NCBI GenBank assembly: GCA_011033025.1
Contig: WFMF01000005.1
Location: forward strand, 620,001 to 684,000
Length of the DNA: 64,000 bases
Direction: 5' to 3'
Source: Beroe forskalii
Taxonomy: Eukaryota; Ctenophora; Nuda; Beroida; Beroidae
Position 1 is the first letter of the stretch; each line of letters opens with the position of its first letter. The notes beneath the pieces were generated by a model. That model had not been told where the DNA came from, searched no databases, and saw nothing but the letters and a program-made list of their open reading frames with translations. A program made the translations under genes and the position numbers. Shown one piece after another: positions 54,401-64,000 of the stretch.

Positions 54401-57400
54401 TAATTTGTCGTGGTGCCATGCGACATGCGTGGGACTGGGGGACTCTATTGACTAGATGAGAAATGTTGCATTGTTCAACAAATCCATTTTGGGAATTAGC
54501 CCACCAGGTAAGCTCCATGACGTAAGCATGTAGGCATAATATATCTTTGAAAGCATATTACATCATTTTTCGATATAATATTCTCTTGTAGACTTTTCTG
54601 ACTTACTGAGAATCATTTGAATTAAATGATAATTCTACCAATTTTTATTTTCGAAAAAAAATTAAGGTCAATTTTTAGAATTAAAATCAATCACGTTTCC
54701 CTTTGCAGAGAGAAGTGAACGTGTTGACTGAGGAGGTTTCTACTCGGGATGACAGACTGGAGAAACTAAACGAGGTGTCCAACACCCAACTCAAAACCAT
54801 TGAGAGTCTGGCGGAGAAGGGCGAACAGAAGGCTGTCCAGATCGAGCAACTTAAAGCCGAGGTACAACGTTTAAGTGTGAGGTATCATAATGCTGAGGTA
54901 TCTTATATGCTGAGGTATCAACTCAAAGCTGGTTATCAACTCAAAGGTGAGGTATCAACTCAAAACTGAGGTTTTATTATGCTGAGGTATCTTATAAGCT
55001 ATGGTATCTCAGTCTAGAGCTTTGGTTTCAGAGCTGAACTGAGAAACCTCATATTTAATTCCAGGTTGCGCTTGCATAATTTCAAGGTTTCGTGGTCACT
55101 GGTAATTCTTCTTGATTATAACTTTTTTAGTTCCATTCTACGACTTCTTTTGCAGACTCCTCGGATATTTCAACCTATCTTTCTGCAGGTGGAATCAGTG
55201 ATAACGCAGCGTGATAAAGCCCTGGAAGCCATGAGATCCTATCAGGAACAGTGTGATAGCCTGAGGAGGATCTGGCTAGCAGAGAACAGAAACTAGACGA
55301 ACACCGCCAACGGGTACGTGGGCGAGGGGGTGTAATTTAGGTGACAGAAAAAAAATGACGTTATTCTCAACCACGTTGAATTTCCATGATCTAACCAATA
55401 TCCATAATCAAACAGATACCCATGTAATAATATGTTGTTTAGTTGCATTAATTGTCTTCATAAACAAAAAAACATTATTTCAACCTGAATTGCAATGCCT
55501 ATTTAGCAATTACAACTGTTGCTGTTTTCAGATAATAGATATTGAAAAGGAGAAGGATGAGATCCAGACTGATGCCGAGATTCTGGATCAAAACTGTCAT
55601 ATGGTTAAAGAACAGGTACGTTTCAGGCAAGCTTAAGTTCGATATTTTATTAGTTGTAGAGTTTTATTTCTAGAATCTAGAACCACAATATTTCTGAAGA
55701 ACTATGAATAAGGAACTAGAGTTTAATATTTAACCGGCGGAGGTTTTTGTTACGGTCACAAGCTGCATCATCCATGCCCATCATCCATATTAGAATTAAA
55801 ACACTCCACTTCATCAAGACGTATTTCGGTAAAATAATTTCTTGGCGATATTTATTTATAATTTGGTGTAAATTGACCGTTGACGCATGCCTCTTGAGCT
55901 ATTGCGTCTTGCAGGTTATAATTTTAGAATTATTGAGGAAGTGGGGGATGGCTGTTCCGATGGGAAATAACTGCCCCCTCAATTAGTCAATCAAATAGGT
56001 AAATAGAGCAACTTTGGGGAAGCGTTTTATCTACAATTTATCGGGAGATACAATGAATCCAGACCCAAGAAATCCAGTTTTTTTTCATATTCCAGTTTTC
56101 ATGATACTTTTGGAATCTTATGATTGCAGTATAGTTGTTGGACAGCTCGATACGAGTCTCAAATGATGGTCTGTTATTCCCGCCATTGCTATAGCAAACA
56201 TTCGAGTTAAATTAAGTCATTATTGTCATAATGAGTTGCTGTTTCGACCCATACACAACTCTATTAAGATTCAAGTTAAAAGGGTCCTATCAGACATTTC
56301 CTTCATAAAATATAAAAGTTATATATAATGGTCTCATCAGGATGGTAATTGGGAGTATAAGAGTTGATTAACGAGTGTAATTGAGCACCACTATCACTCC
56401 AACTCTTAACATGACACCCGTTAAAAAGTTAAATAGCCCCCGTTAATATTCACCTGACACCGTTAAAACAACCCCACCTGGCTCTATAGTCTCTACATAC
56501 GCACCGTTTGTTACATCCTAAATTTGAACTATTTCTAATGTTACATGCTAAATAATTTGAACTATTTCCATCCTCTCTCTGGATTGTATTCGAGGTATCG
56601 GGTGTTGTACCGTCCCCCGAACCCACATTCAAATTCTCCCTCCAAACACCCTCGACATGAACCAATCAGGGAGCATTTTAAGTGTGGTGGCAGCCAATGA
56701 AATCGCAGGCTTCGCCTCACGTGATCGGTCACATGACGTTTTGCGAAGCAGGACGAGGTGGCATGCTACGTATTAGGGGCTGCACACTGAGCAGAGCTGA
56801 CTGAGAGTGACGTCATTATCTTGAATTAACGTGGTGAGTTGATGACGATCACTCGCCAATTCCTCCCGTGTGCGGCTTTTAGCTGATCTGCCTCTTCCAC
56901 GACCCGTCCACTTACCATGCAATCTGCAGGGGAGTGAGGGAGATGTGGGGGAAGAGGCGCGTGCTGTACCACTAGGGCCCAGCATGTAGACAGTTAGAGA
57001 TTTGTCATGTTTTAATGAAAATATGTGAGATTCTGTGATTGTTTGTACATTTGCTTGTACTGTAGTTTTTTGTATTGTTCCAGAAAGTGTTTGGTGGCCA
57101 GCCTGTGGCACCCGTGCAAAACATCCTTGTTTTCTGATAGTTTGCAACTTGCAGTGATGTGAAGATCATCCACTTTTGACTTTTGATTATAATTTTCATT
57201 GCTGATGCTATCTTGCTCCAATGATTTGATAGTTGATAGTGAAATTCCTCCATGGAATTTCAGTGTGTAATGCTGTAATGGTTCGGTTTCTTGCTTTCTT
57301 GCACACTCTCTGATCTTGGTTTCTTTAATCGTTATTCTATTTTTTGCATCAATATTGCCTTATCTTAACTCCATGTTCAGCTTTCATCTTTTTCATCTGT

Positions 57401-60400
57401 TCGTAAGTCCTTGGGTACCTTTCCTCAATACCCCAGTTGCTTATATGTACATTGTACCTGAGTGCTGTACCTAATTTATGTACTTAAAACACCCGGCTAA
57501 TGTACCCTGAGTTCTAAACCTTATCCACCCCCTTTAAACTAATGGTGACCCATGGTGATATACCGTATCTATACCCCCCCCCCATTTAAGCTATTCTTTT
57601 GGTTACTTTATATTTAGTTAATGTACCCTGAGTGCTGTACCTGATGGCCATGAGTTCTAAGAGCTTCACCTCCCCCTCCACCCCTAAGAAGTCAGCCAAC
57701 AGATCCTACTCTCCCGTCTCCAGATACACCTGGGATGAGGTAATACTAAGTGCTTAAGTGACGTCACCAGTGGGAAATAGACTGGGCAGTTGAAGACGTC
57801 ATCAACGGTCAATATGCTGAAAAGTTGATGACGTCACTCATTCGCAGTTTTGTGAGAAGTTGGGAAGTTATAACTTAACTAAATCGCACAATGGAGTAAT
57901 GCAATAGGGCTTACCGTTCAGCGCCACTAGCTTTTAGTGCAGCTTTCTAGCTATTTATGTGTCCTTAGGTACGTTCTGTGATCTCTCTCCCTTGAAATTA
58001 ATCTCTTGATTTCATAATAGAAGAGTAGAAGCGCGATCAATCATTCTCTTCCGGTCAAATCATGTTTCACACAATTAATCATACGCCTTACTCTACCTAA
58101 AATCTGCCTATAAAGTATGTATCCGTTTAAGAATTTGAATGATTTTTTCAAGCTCAATTAGTCAGTAAAGCTTCTCTTCAGAATTTCTTTCTGAAAATAA
58201 ATTGCTGTATTGGAGCTCATGGAAGAAGAGCGATACTTTCATAGTGCTCTAGATGTAAATCTTAAGTGGATTGGATTCATGAGAGCTTGCCTCTTTTTAG
58301 ACAAAAATGATAAAGTCAATCAGCAAATTTATGATTACTTCCAAGGAAGTGGTATGGCTTCTTAGCTTGCAATACCTTATGTTGGCGTTTCTCTTGTCCC
58401 AAAATGATAATCAATAATCATGATATTAAAGTCTCTGTTGAACTATCAGAAAATCATCATTGCAATTATCCTTGAATTGAAAAATCGTCGGTGTCTATGA
58501 TTAAATATTTTATAGATCTGACCTAGTGACCTGATATTCTGACAATCGGTCATCCAAATTCAGAGTATTCCAACATTTGAAAAACCACCAAATTAAGAAA
58601 TATTAGGTTTACTATCTGAAAGTTATTATAATTTACGTAGTTGCTAATAAACCCTATTTCAATGAGTCTACGCTGTTAAATAGCATGAGAAAACTTATAG
58701 TACTAGTTTAATAACGTCATAATATTTTATTTAATAGATTAAATAGCTCACTTGCTTCAAACGCCTGAAATAGCTGATTGTTTGGTGTACCCCTGGGATT
58801 CCTGCGGTTTGTTTCCCCTTAATTTGGTGGTTCTTATAATTGTGATCAGGAATTCAATAGGTACTTCAGGTTCTATAGATGTATAGCGTGGGAAGTTGAC
58901 AATGGGAAGTAGACAGAGGAACGAATACGATGAATCATTTTGTTTAATTATTACAATATTAAATTCCAAAGATCACCCTCAAACATTATTTTGAACATAT
59001 AGATATAACGTGGTGCACTTTAATAACGAAGAAGAAATGACTGGTGAAAAGGGGTACTGTCTTGCAGGAAATGAACAATAGCATTCGCCCTCAATCTTGT
59101 GAACGTCTCAGCTCAAAATGGAAAGGGCTCAACAAATGAGCCTTAATGACAAATACTATTAAATATATAAGTGGCCATTAAAATCCTACCTAAGTACCTT
59201 CAGTTGGTTATATTGGAATCTACGCTTCGAAACCTCATGGGATTTTGTTCAATTATTCTGATGAAAATCAGTTTAAGTTGAAACCCCTTGAGAATTCAAC
59301 GCCTAAATACCAGTCTGGCTTTTTGTGGTTTCAGATTGCATTCGGGGAAGTGATATTCCTGCCGCGATCGTACGAGCAAATGATGCCGCCCATAGTGCTC
59401 AAGCCACAAGTGCGCCGAACTCACGGCGACTAAAGTGCCAGTGGCATTCGCTCGTAGTACGACCGCTACTTGTTCAACCCCAAGCTGTTACTAAAACCGA
59501 CTGAGGGCGGCGGTTTTTGATTTTGAAATTTACAACATTGGAATGGTTAATTTTCCCAAGGACAGTAATCTTAACATCTGATTGATCAAATTATTAAACC
59601 ATTGAATCCCAGGGCCTTTCAAATAGGTTACATGTTTAGTGGCTAGCCATGACTATATTTTTGATTTTGGTTATTTTGATTGTGCTCGTACCAAAAAGGT
59701 GAATTTTAGAATGAGTTTTCCTGCGTGATCGATTCTCTAAATATCTTAAAGGTACAACTAGATGTCTCAAATTGTTGAATGCTTCATTATGTTTTAAACG
59801 GGGGCGTTGGTTTACCACTCAATTATGCTACTTACTGAGAATAAAGTTCTATTCTTTCTTGAATTTTCATAATCTCGGTTTCTGTACATGACCACTTTTT
59901 CTCATAGTGCCAGTTGGCTGAACTTCGACAAAATAATCACACTATCATAAATAGATGCACCTCAAAATAGAATTTTTACTCCAGCTATAAATAATGCCCA
60001 CAAAGATAATTCTCAACATAAATAGGATATATTTGTCATTAAATATTTATATCACCATTGTGGGAGGTACAGACTCCTAGATACCACCCACCAAGACAAT
60101 CATAGCCTCATAGTGACTCAGCTGCCACTATTATAGGCGCGCCCAAACCCCTACATTTAAAGAGGAGTGGTCATGTCATATATTCTACTGCTGCTGTGAG
60201 CAAAGTGCAGAAATACATCGCATTCAACTGCTGAGTGCAGAAAATAGAGTGCAGGGGCTATGATTATTGCAAAATGTAAATGTATTTTAGTCTGCAAGGC
60301 GCAGAACAGAAGTGCTGCACCTGTGATTTGTCATATTGTGAAAGAGAAGAGAGTAATAAAGGGGACGGGGGATGCATAGCTAATATCTTAACACTAATAT

Positions 60401-63366
60401 TGCATAAATTTTGAAAATGCGTAGCGTATTTAAATATTGAATAAATTTTGAATATGTTTCGGATTGAACTTAATATAGAATATAAATTTTGAACATGATT
60501 TGAGTTATGTTGGATTGTTGGAAAGGACCTAAATGTAAAGGGGGAGAGAAGGGAGACCTGGTGAAGTGACATCATAGGATAAGACGAAGATTGATTTAAC
60601 AATAGCGGCATTTCACCATTCCGTCTACCCCATTCCATCAACATGTCACAAGAATGCAATTGTTTCATCCTCTTTTAATCGCCTATTTAAGTATTTAGTT
60701 TTCTCTTACTACGAGATCTTGCCACTTTTTGATCACTACATATTTGTACAACTATACTGAGGAGGTAGACGTTTAATGGAAGCTCTCAAAAATCATGCGA
60801 TTATCTTTGTCAGCTTTGCAACTTCTCTTTCCCTTTAGGTTGCACAACAGAATCAGCTGACTTCCTCCTTTTAAACACTTCTTCATCTTTCAAAAAACAT
60901 CATAACACCAAATTGTCAAACTACACCTTTAGATATTTATTGCAGTTTTGAGAAACTTAGATATTTCCCCTTTAGTTTGCCCAACAAAAGAAACTAACTC
61001 CCACCTTTTACTCCACATCTTCATTTTTTTTCCTAAAAACTATCATACCACTAAGTTATTAAACACACCAAAATATTTCCCCTTTAGGTCGCCCAACAGA
61101 AGCAACTTACTTCCTACCTGCAAGAAGAACTGTCCCTTGCCAAACAGCAGAATGAAACCAGGTTAATGGAGGTGAAACACGGTGAAATGACCATTGAGAG
61201 ACTGGAAAAGGCTAATAATAAGCTCGGTGAGTTACTCAAACGCAAAGGAAATGTTTTTAGGACTGTTGGGAGTTATTTTGAAAATTGATGTAATCAACAC
61301 TTAAATAAATTCACAGCATCGCTTTGTTCATGTTGCCTGATAAATGATAATCTCTGTATACATTATCTACCTCCATAAGAAAATCCCTGAACCAGTCTGC
61401 GATAGTGCGATACGGAGAATTTCCATGATGGTTAGAAAGTTTAGTGTTTAGTGATTTTGCTGCCAACTAGCAACAATAAAATGTGAAAATGGTTAGGGAG
61501 GCTTGTATCAAGAATGTACCTTTAATTCATGTCTTGGCACCACTTTGCGTACCATTGACTAGAATAAAATATTGCCGAAGATATTAAGGTAAGATATTGG
61601 CGAGGGCTTGTCTAGAATTTTGAATTTAATCAAGCTCCTTATTTTTATTAACTATTTAATCTCTGAACCCGCAAAAATTTTGCAATACTTCACGAAATTT
61701 AAATGGACGTTTTAATATTGAAGTATCTACTTTTTACCGGGAATAATGAAATAGCTTTAATGCCATGAACTTTGACCTCGCTTCTCGGAAAAAGATGTGC
61801 GGTTTAACTATGAATGAAATTTATTGCGATGACAATCAACATTTATTTCATTAGGGATGGTTCACATATGATTGCCTAATCAGTAATCAACCAGGATGAT
61901 GGAGGGGGTTTTAGAAATGTTGCGCTACAATATGTTATTGCAACAAAATCTACCACTATAAACGTGATTATGGGGGGGGGAGTGCTGAAAAATTGATTGC
62001 GTCATATTTGAACGATCAAGTGATGTATTTTCATTTTTCCTGATGTGTCAGATCGAGGAGTCTTCTGCCCTCTCTCTCCCGCCCCCTTGCCCCTCTCCTC
62101 CCTCCCACCCACCCTCCCGAAGCCTCCTCCTAGGTGGCCCCTCACTCTCCCTCCCACCCCTTTCTCCACCCCTCTCTCACACACCCTCCATCTCCAACCC
62201 CTCGCCCTCTCTCTCTCCCACCCCTCGCCCTCTCTTTCACACCCCCTCTCTCATCCTCCCGAAGCACACATTTCACACAATGTATCCTCCTAGGTGGTCA
62301 GATCGAGGAGCTCACAACTCAGCTGAGTAAGAAGGACGAGGAGTGTTTGTCGCTTAGCAACCGGTTGAAGGACACTAACAACACCCTAACTAGGAGCGAG
62401 CAGGAGGCACTCAACTTGAAGGGAGAGTTGGATAATGCCCATGCTAATTACGCGGCTAAGGTAAGAGCTGGAGGATCAGTCTTGGGAGGAATTGGTTACC
62501 GTGCTTTTTCTAGGTTTAATTGAACTGCACCCATGGGCTATGAAATTCAACTTGATTGGAGATTTTGTTTTGCAATTTGCACCACGTTTGATCGTGAGAA
62601 ATTCCATCCTTTTAGGACAAAGAGTGTCTGAGTGAGCAAGCAGAGAAGGAACGGCTGAACATCAAGCTGGAAGAAACCACCAAGCTCCTCAACTCCTCCA
62701 AACAAACCATCTCCGAACTCAATGACAAGGTTAATGTCAAAACTAACATATCATTTCCGTCAGCAGTTTGTTTGAATTATTTCGTTGAATCCTCTAATGA
62801 GGCACCGCATTTATTTCTCCTAAAGTATTCCAAACTGTTTTAAAAAGTTCTAGAGCATTCTGGATAATCTGATGTGATACATCACTCGATCCTGCCCTCA
62901 GATCTCGGCAGACTCCAAGATAATCCAGTCCCTGGAGGACTCCATCTCCCACTCCCAGCAGAGATGTTCTGCTATTCAGGATGAAAACAAGCGAGCCACA
63001 ACCTCCCTGGAGAACACTCAAACCAGCCTGCTCGACTCACAACGCGAGCTAGGGGGTAAGTAGCGAGGAAGGGGCATTTGAGACCTGAGGTTGAGTTGAC
63101 ATCCAGAGAGTAAATAAGGGGCATTTGGGACCTGGTGTGATTTGAACAGTTAATAGAGGGTACTCCAGACGTCAATAGGGTAGTTTGTCACAGTTCTCAA
63201 CCCATGAAAATGAAAAAAAAAAATTTTTATTTTGTTTTACATTATAGTTTTATGTTTTCTCTCCTCAGCCTTGCGCCAGACACTGAATCAGAAGGAGTAC
63301 ACCATTGAGAACCTAGAGACGAAGACTAAGAAGCTGGAGGAGGCGATGGCGAGCCTAGAAGAACAG
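51306..63366 (+). CDS. Long coiled-coil protein of unknown identity, partial (exons 51306-63366)
   Basis: Exons placed here join in phase and encode a nearly uninterrupted heptad-repeat protein rich in Glu, Lys, Leu, Ser and Gln, with no proline in the rod. Coiled-coil proteins of this size are typically centrosomal, ciliary-rootlet, Golgi-tether or motor-associated scaffolds. I could not match it to any one of these. The 5' exons are missing: the Copia element sits directly upstream, so it may have inserted into an intron of this gene. The 3' end lies beyond the window. One exon (55189-55313) is one base short. A possible alternative start exon lies at 57644. HERC2 is on the same strand but unrelated. 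Confidence 0.8.
51615..51765 (+). CDS. Coiled-coil gene exon
   Basis: RLKDDISSLKSSVSRLEDDK, KELSLLVESLRDST, KLNTKLEEDIRAK. Clean heptads. Phase 2 to 0. A look-alike acceptor and start (ccccag/gttagagg) lies at about 51559. Confidence 0.85.
51766..51910 (+). repeat. Donor-derived repeat (gaggatatccgagctaaggt)n
   Basis: Six 23-24-bp units repeat the exon end plus donor gctaag/gtgagg without interruption. Confidence 0.9.
51911..53458. other. Intron; contains second copy of a dispersed repeat
   Basis: 52983-53070 (aaataggcggttc ... gttgagctatgataatgacg) resembles 26969-27062. Otherwise AT-rich and featureless. Confidence 0.5.
53459..53587 (+). CDS. Coiled-coil gene exon
   Basis: 43 codons, VAEIVSLREKVEECKGDNRI then ITQRFDQEVEKNGWSVEKIK DLQ. 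Phase 0 to 0. Confidence 0.85.
53855..53950 (+). CDS. Coiled-coil gene exon
   Basis: 32 codons, TKLERYRANLDQTRHEAEED then TQSLEAEIREKM. Donor gtaacg keeps phase 0. A second donor 19 bases on (aag/gtgaga) would not. Confidence 0.8.
53951..54708. other. Intron, nothing recognised
   Basis: AT-rich intron. Minus-strand open frames near 54069-54381 have no support. Confidence 0.5.
54709..54861 (+). CDS. Coiled-coil gene exon
   Basis: 51 codons, REVNVLTEEVSTRDDRLEKL, NEVSNTQLKTIESLAEKG, EQKAVQIEQLKAE. Phase 0 to 0. It is followed by a donor-like repeat (gctgag/gtatc) to about 55010. Confidence 0.87.
54862..55015 (+). repeat. Donor-derived repeat (tgctgaggtatc)n
   Basis: The true junction is gccgag/gtacaa. 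Then gctgaggtatcttatatgct, gaggtatcaactcaaagctg and similar strings repeat about six times. Confidence 0.7.
55189..55313 (+). CDS. Coiled-coil gene exon with one-base frame break
   Basis: It starts in phase 0 as VESVITQRDKALEAMRSYQE and ends in another frame as EDLASREQKLDEHRQR, which joins the next exon in phase 0. Length is 125, one short of a multiple of three. The break is at about 55259-55266 in the run cctgaggagga. Confidence 0.8.
55532..55615 (+). CDS. Coiled-coil gene exon
   Basis: 28 codons, IIDIEKEKDEIQTDAEILDQ NCHMVKEQ. Phase 0 to 0, donor gtacgt. Unspliced, the frame stops after six more codons. Confidence 0.8.
55616..57445. other. Intron or intergenic stretch with a promoter-like block
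   Basis: At 56660-56830 the sequence is GC-richer and holds two CCAAT strings (aaccaatcag, agccaatgaa), CACGTG, and a CRE-like TGACGTCA near 56809. This could be the promoter of a transcript starting with the exon at 57644. A 124-codon minus-strand frame at 57147-56773 has no recognised motif. Confidence 0.4.
57644..57739 (+). CDS. Possible first coding exon of an alternative coiled-coil transcript
   Basis: ATG then AMSSKSFTSPSTPKKSANRS and YSPVSRYTWDE, 32 codons ending in phase 0 at donor gtaata. The Ser/Pro/Lys-rich, disordered head would join the phase-0 rod exon at 61088. The exon before it in the other reading (55532-55615) also ends in phase 0, so the two are alternative predecessors or two genes. 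Upstream copies of tgtaccctgagtgctgtacc indicate another splice-edge repeat. Confidence 0.6.
57740..60829. other. Large AT-rich intron
   Basis: There is a minor inverted repeat at 59355-59475 (cgatcgtacgagcaaatg and its partner). No exon recognised. Confidence 0.45.
60830..61087 (+). repeat. Two decoy copies of an acceptor plus exon start
   Basis: ccctttag followed by gttgcacaacagaatcagct (60839) and by tttgcccaacaaaagaaact (about 60976) precede the true gtcgcccaacagaagcaact at 61088. Both decoys lose the frame within about 30 bases. Confidence 0.85.
61088..61226 (+). CDS. Coiled-coil gene exon
   Basis: VAQQKQLTSYLQEELSLAKQ, QNETRLMEVKHGEMTIERLE, KANNKL. Phase 0 to 1. Confidence 0.87.
61227..61853. 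other. Intron, nothing recognised
   Basis: AT-rich sequence. Confidence 0.5.
61854..62020. mobile_element. Harbinger-type MITE (family copy 2, decayed)
   Basis: Begins TTA/gggatggttcacatatga and ends gtcatatttgaacgatc. The interior (gttattgcaacaaaatctac) parallels the copy at 32129-32291. Confidence 0.7.
62040..62293 (+). repeat. Pyrimidine tract with decoy exon start
   Basis: cagatcgaggagtcttct at about 62050 copies the exon text cagatcgaggagctcaca, and cctcctaggtgg occurs at about 62126 and at the true acceptor. Spacers are ccctctctctcc runs. Confidence 0.75.
62294..62460 (+). CDS. Coiled-coil gene exon
   Basis: GGQIEELTTQLSKKDEECLS, LSNRLKDTNNTLTRSEQEAL, NLKGELDNAHANYAAK. Phase 1 to 0. 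Confidence 0.88.
62616..62729 (+). CDS. Coiled-coil gene exon
   Basis: 38 codons, DKECLSEQAEKERLNIKLEE then TTKLLNSSKQTISELNDK. Phase 0 to 0. Confidence 0.88.
62902..63055 (+). CDS. Coiled-coil gene exon
   Basis: ISADSKIIQSLEDSISHSQQ, RCSAIQDENKRATTSLENTQ, TSLLDSQRELG. Phase 0 to 1. Confidence 0.88.
63269..63366 (+). CDS. Coiled-coil gene exon, last in window
   Basis: ALRQTLNQKEYTIENLETKT then KKLEEAMASLEEQ. Phase 1 to 0, donor gtacta. The gene continues to the right. Confidence 0.87.
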
Positions 63367-63489
63367 GTACTACAGATAACACCAACAAAAATATTAATTA
63401 ACACAGACCCTACCCTTTGCGTAGAGCTGACATATTGCGAGATAAAGTGTCCTGAGATGAAGTGTCGTGAGATGAAATGTCCGTTCCCC

Positions 63490-64000
63490 ACACCAGTCTA
63501 CTGTTTCGCTGACACCATTCTAATGAACTGCTGACACCAGTCTAATATTCTGCTGACACCAGTCTAATCTTCTGCTGACAGCAGTCTAATGAACTGCTGA
63601 CACCAGTGTAATAATCTGCTGACACAAGTCTACTGTTCTGCTGACACCAGTCTAATGTACTGCTGACACCAGTCTAATGTTCTTCTGACACCAGTGTACT
63701 GTTCTGCTGACACTAGTCTAATTTTCTGCTGACACCAGTCTAATGTTCTGCTGACACCAGTCTAATGTTCTTCTGACACCAGTCCTCTGCTATGCTGACA
63801 CCAGTCTATTGTTCTGCTGACACCAGTCTAATGAACTGCTGACACCAGTCTAATGTTTTGCTGACACCAGTCTAATCTTCTGCTGACAGCAGTCTCTTGT
63901 ACTGCTGACACCAGTCTAATGTACTGCTGACACCAGTCTAATATTCTGCTGACACCAGTCTAATGAACTGCTGACACCAGTGTAATAATCTGCTGACACC
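63490..64000. repeat. ~21-bp minisatellite (tgctgacaccagtctaatgt)n
   Basis: About 24 units run off the window edge. Confidence 0.92.

Noticed and set aside
56773-57147. 124-codon minus-strand frame near the promoter-like block
   Set aside because: Three frames are open in the same place and none shows a motif; composition-driven.

Overview
The window is metazoan nuclear DNA: long introns, GT-AG splice junctions, AT-rich non-coding sequence and GC-richer exons. Its two best-conserved genes, HERC2 and a family-2 carbohydrate sulfotransferase, are animal genes. Together with a Copia-type retrotransposon, palindromic TTA-flanked MITEs and many minisatellites, this suggests an invertebrate. I cannot name the phylum. 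All protein identities below come from recalled family motifs, not from a search.

Layout. Positions 2-892 hold a carbohydrate sulfotransferase reading frame. Positions 1561-31815 hold the 3' part of a HERC2-like giant E3 ubiquitin ligase on the + strand. I place 28 exons: the end of RCC1-like domain 2, the linker, all of RCC1-like domain 3, and the whole HECT domain with its catalytic cysteine and stop. The 5' half of HERC2 is off the left edge, so the sulfotransferase lies inside a HERC2 intron. Other introns contain an antisense two-exon gene for a 54-residue single-pass membrane micropeptide (10317-10786), an isolated antisense glutamine-synthetase-like exon (29670-29801), several MITEs and two foldback elements.

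Positions 33068-51128 read as one LTR retrotransposon of the Copia order on the - strand: a 5' LTR, an initiator-Met-tRNA primer-binding site, a gag-protease-integrase ORF, an RT-RNase H ORF overlapping it by ATGA, then an 11-kb 3' region, a polypurine tract and the 3' LTR. The 3' region carries a 6.5-kb satellite array of ~325-bp monomers. The array switches orientation in its middle, and most monomers carry a near-CENP-B-box.

Positions 51306-63366 hold at least 13 exons of a long coiled-coil protein I do not recognise. It has a possible internal or alternative start exon at 57644 and runs toward the right edge, which ends in a ~21-bp minisatellite.

Recurring theme: about fifteen exon borders in both split genes are flanked by tandem arrays whose unit contains the splice site plus a piece of the adjoining exon (decoy acceptors upstream, decoy donors downstream). 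This splice-site-anchored duplication, and the Copia element carrying an inverted satellite, are the two most unusual things here.
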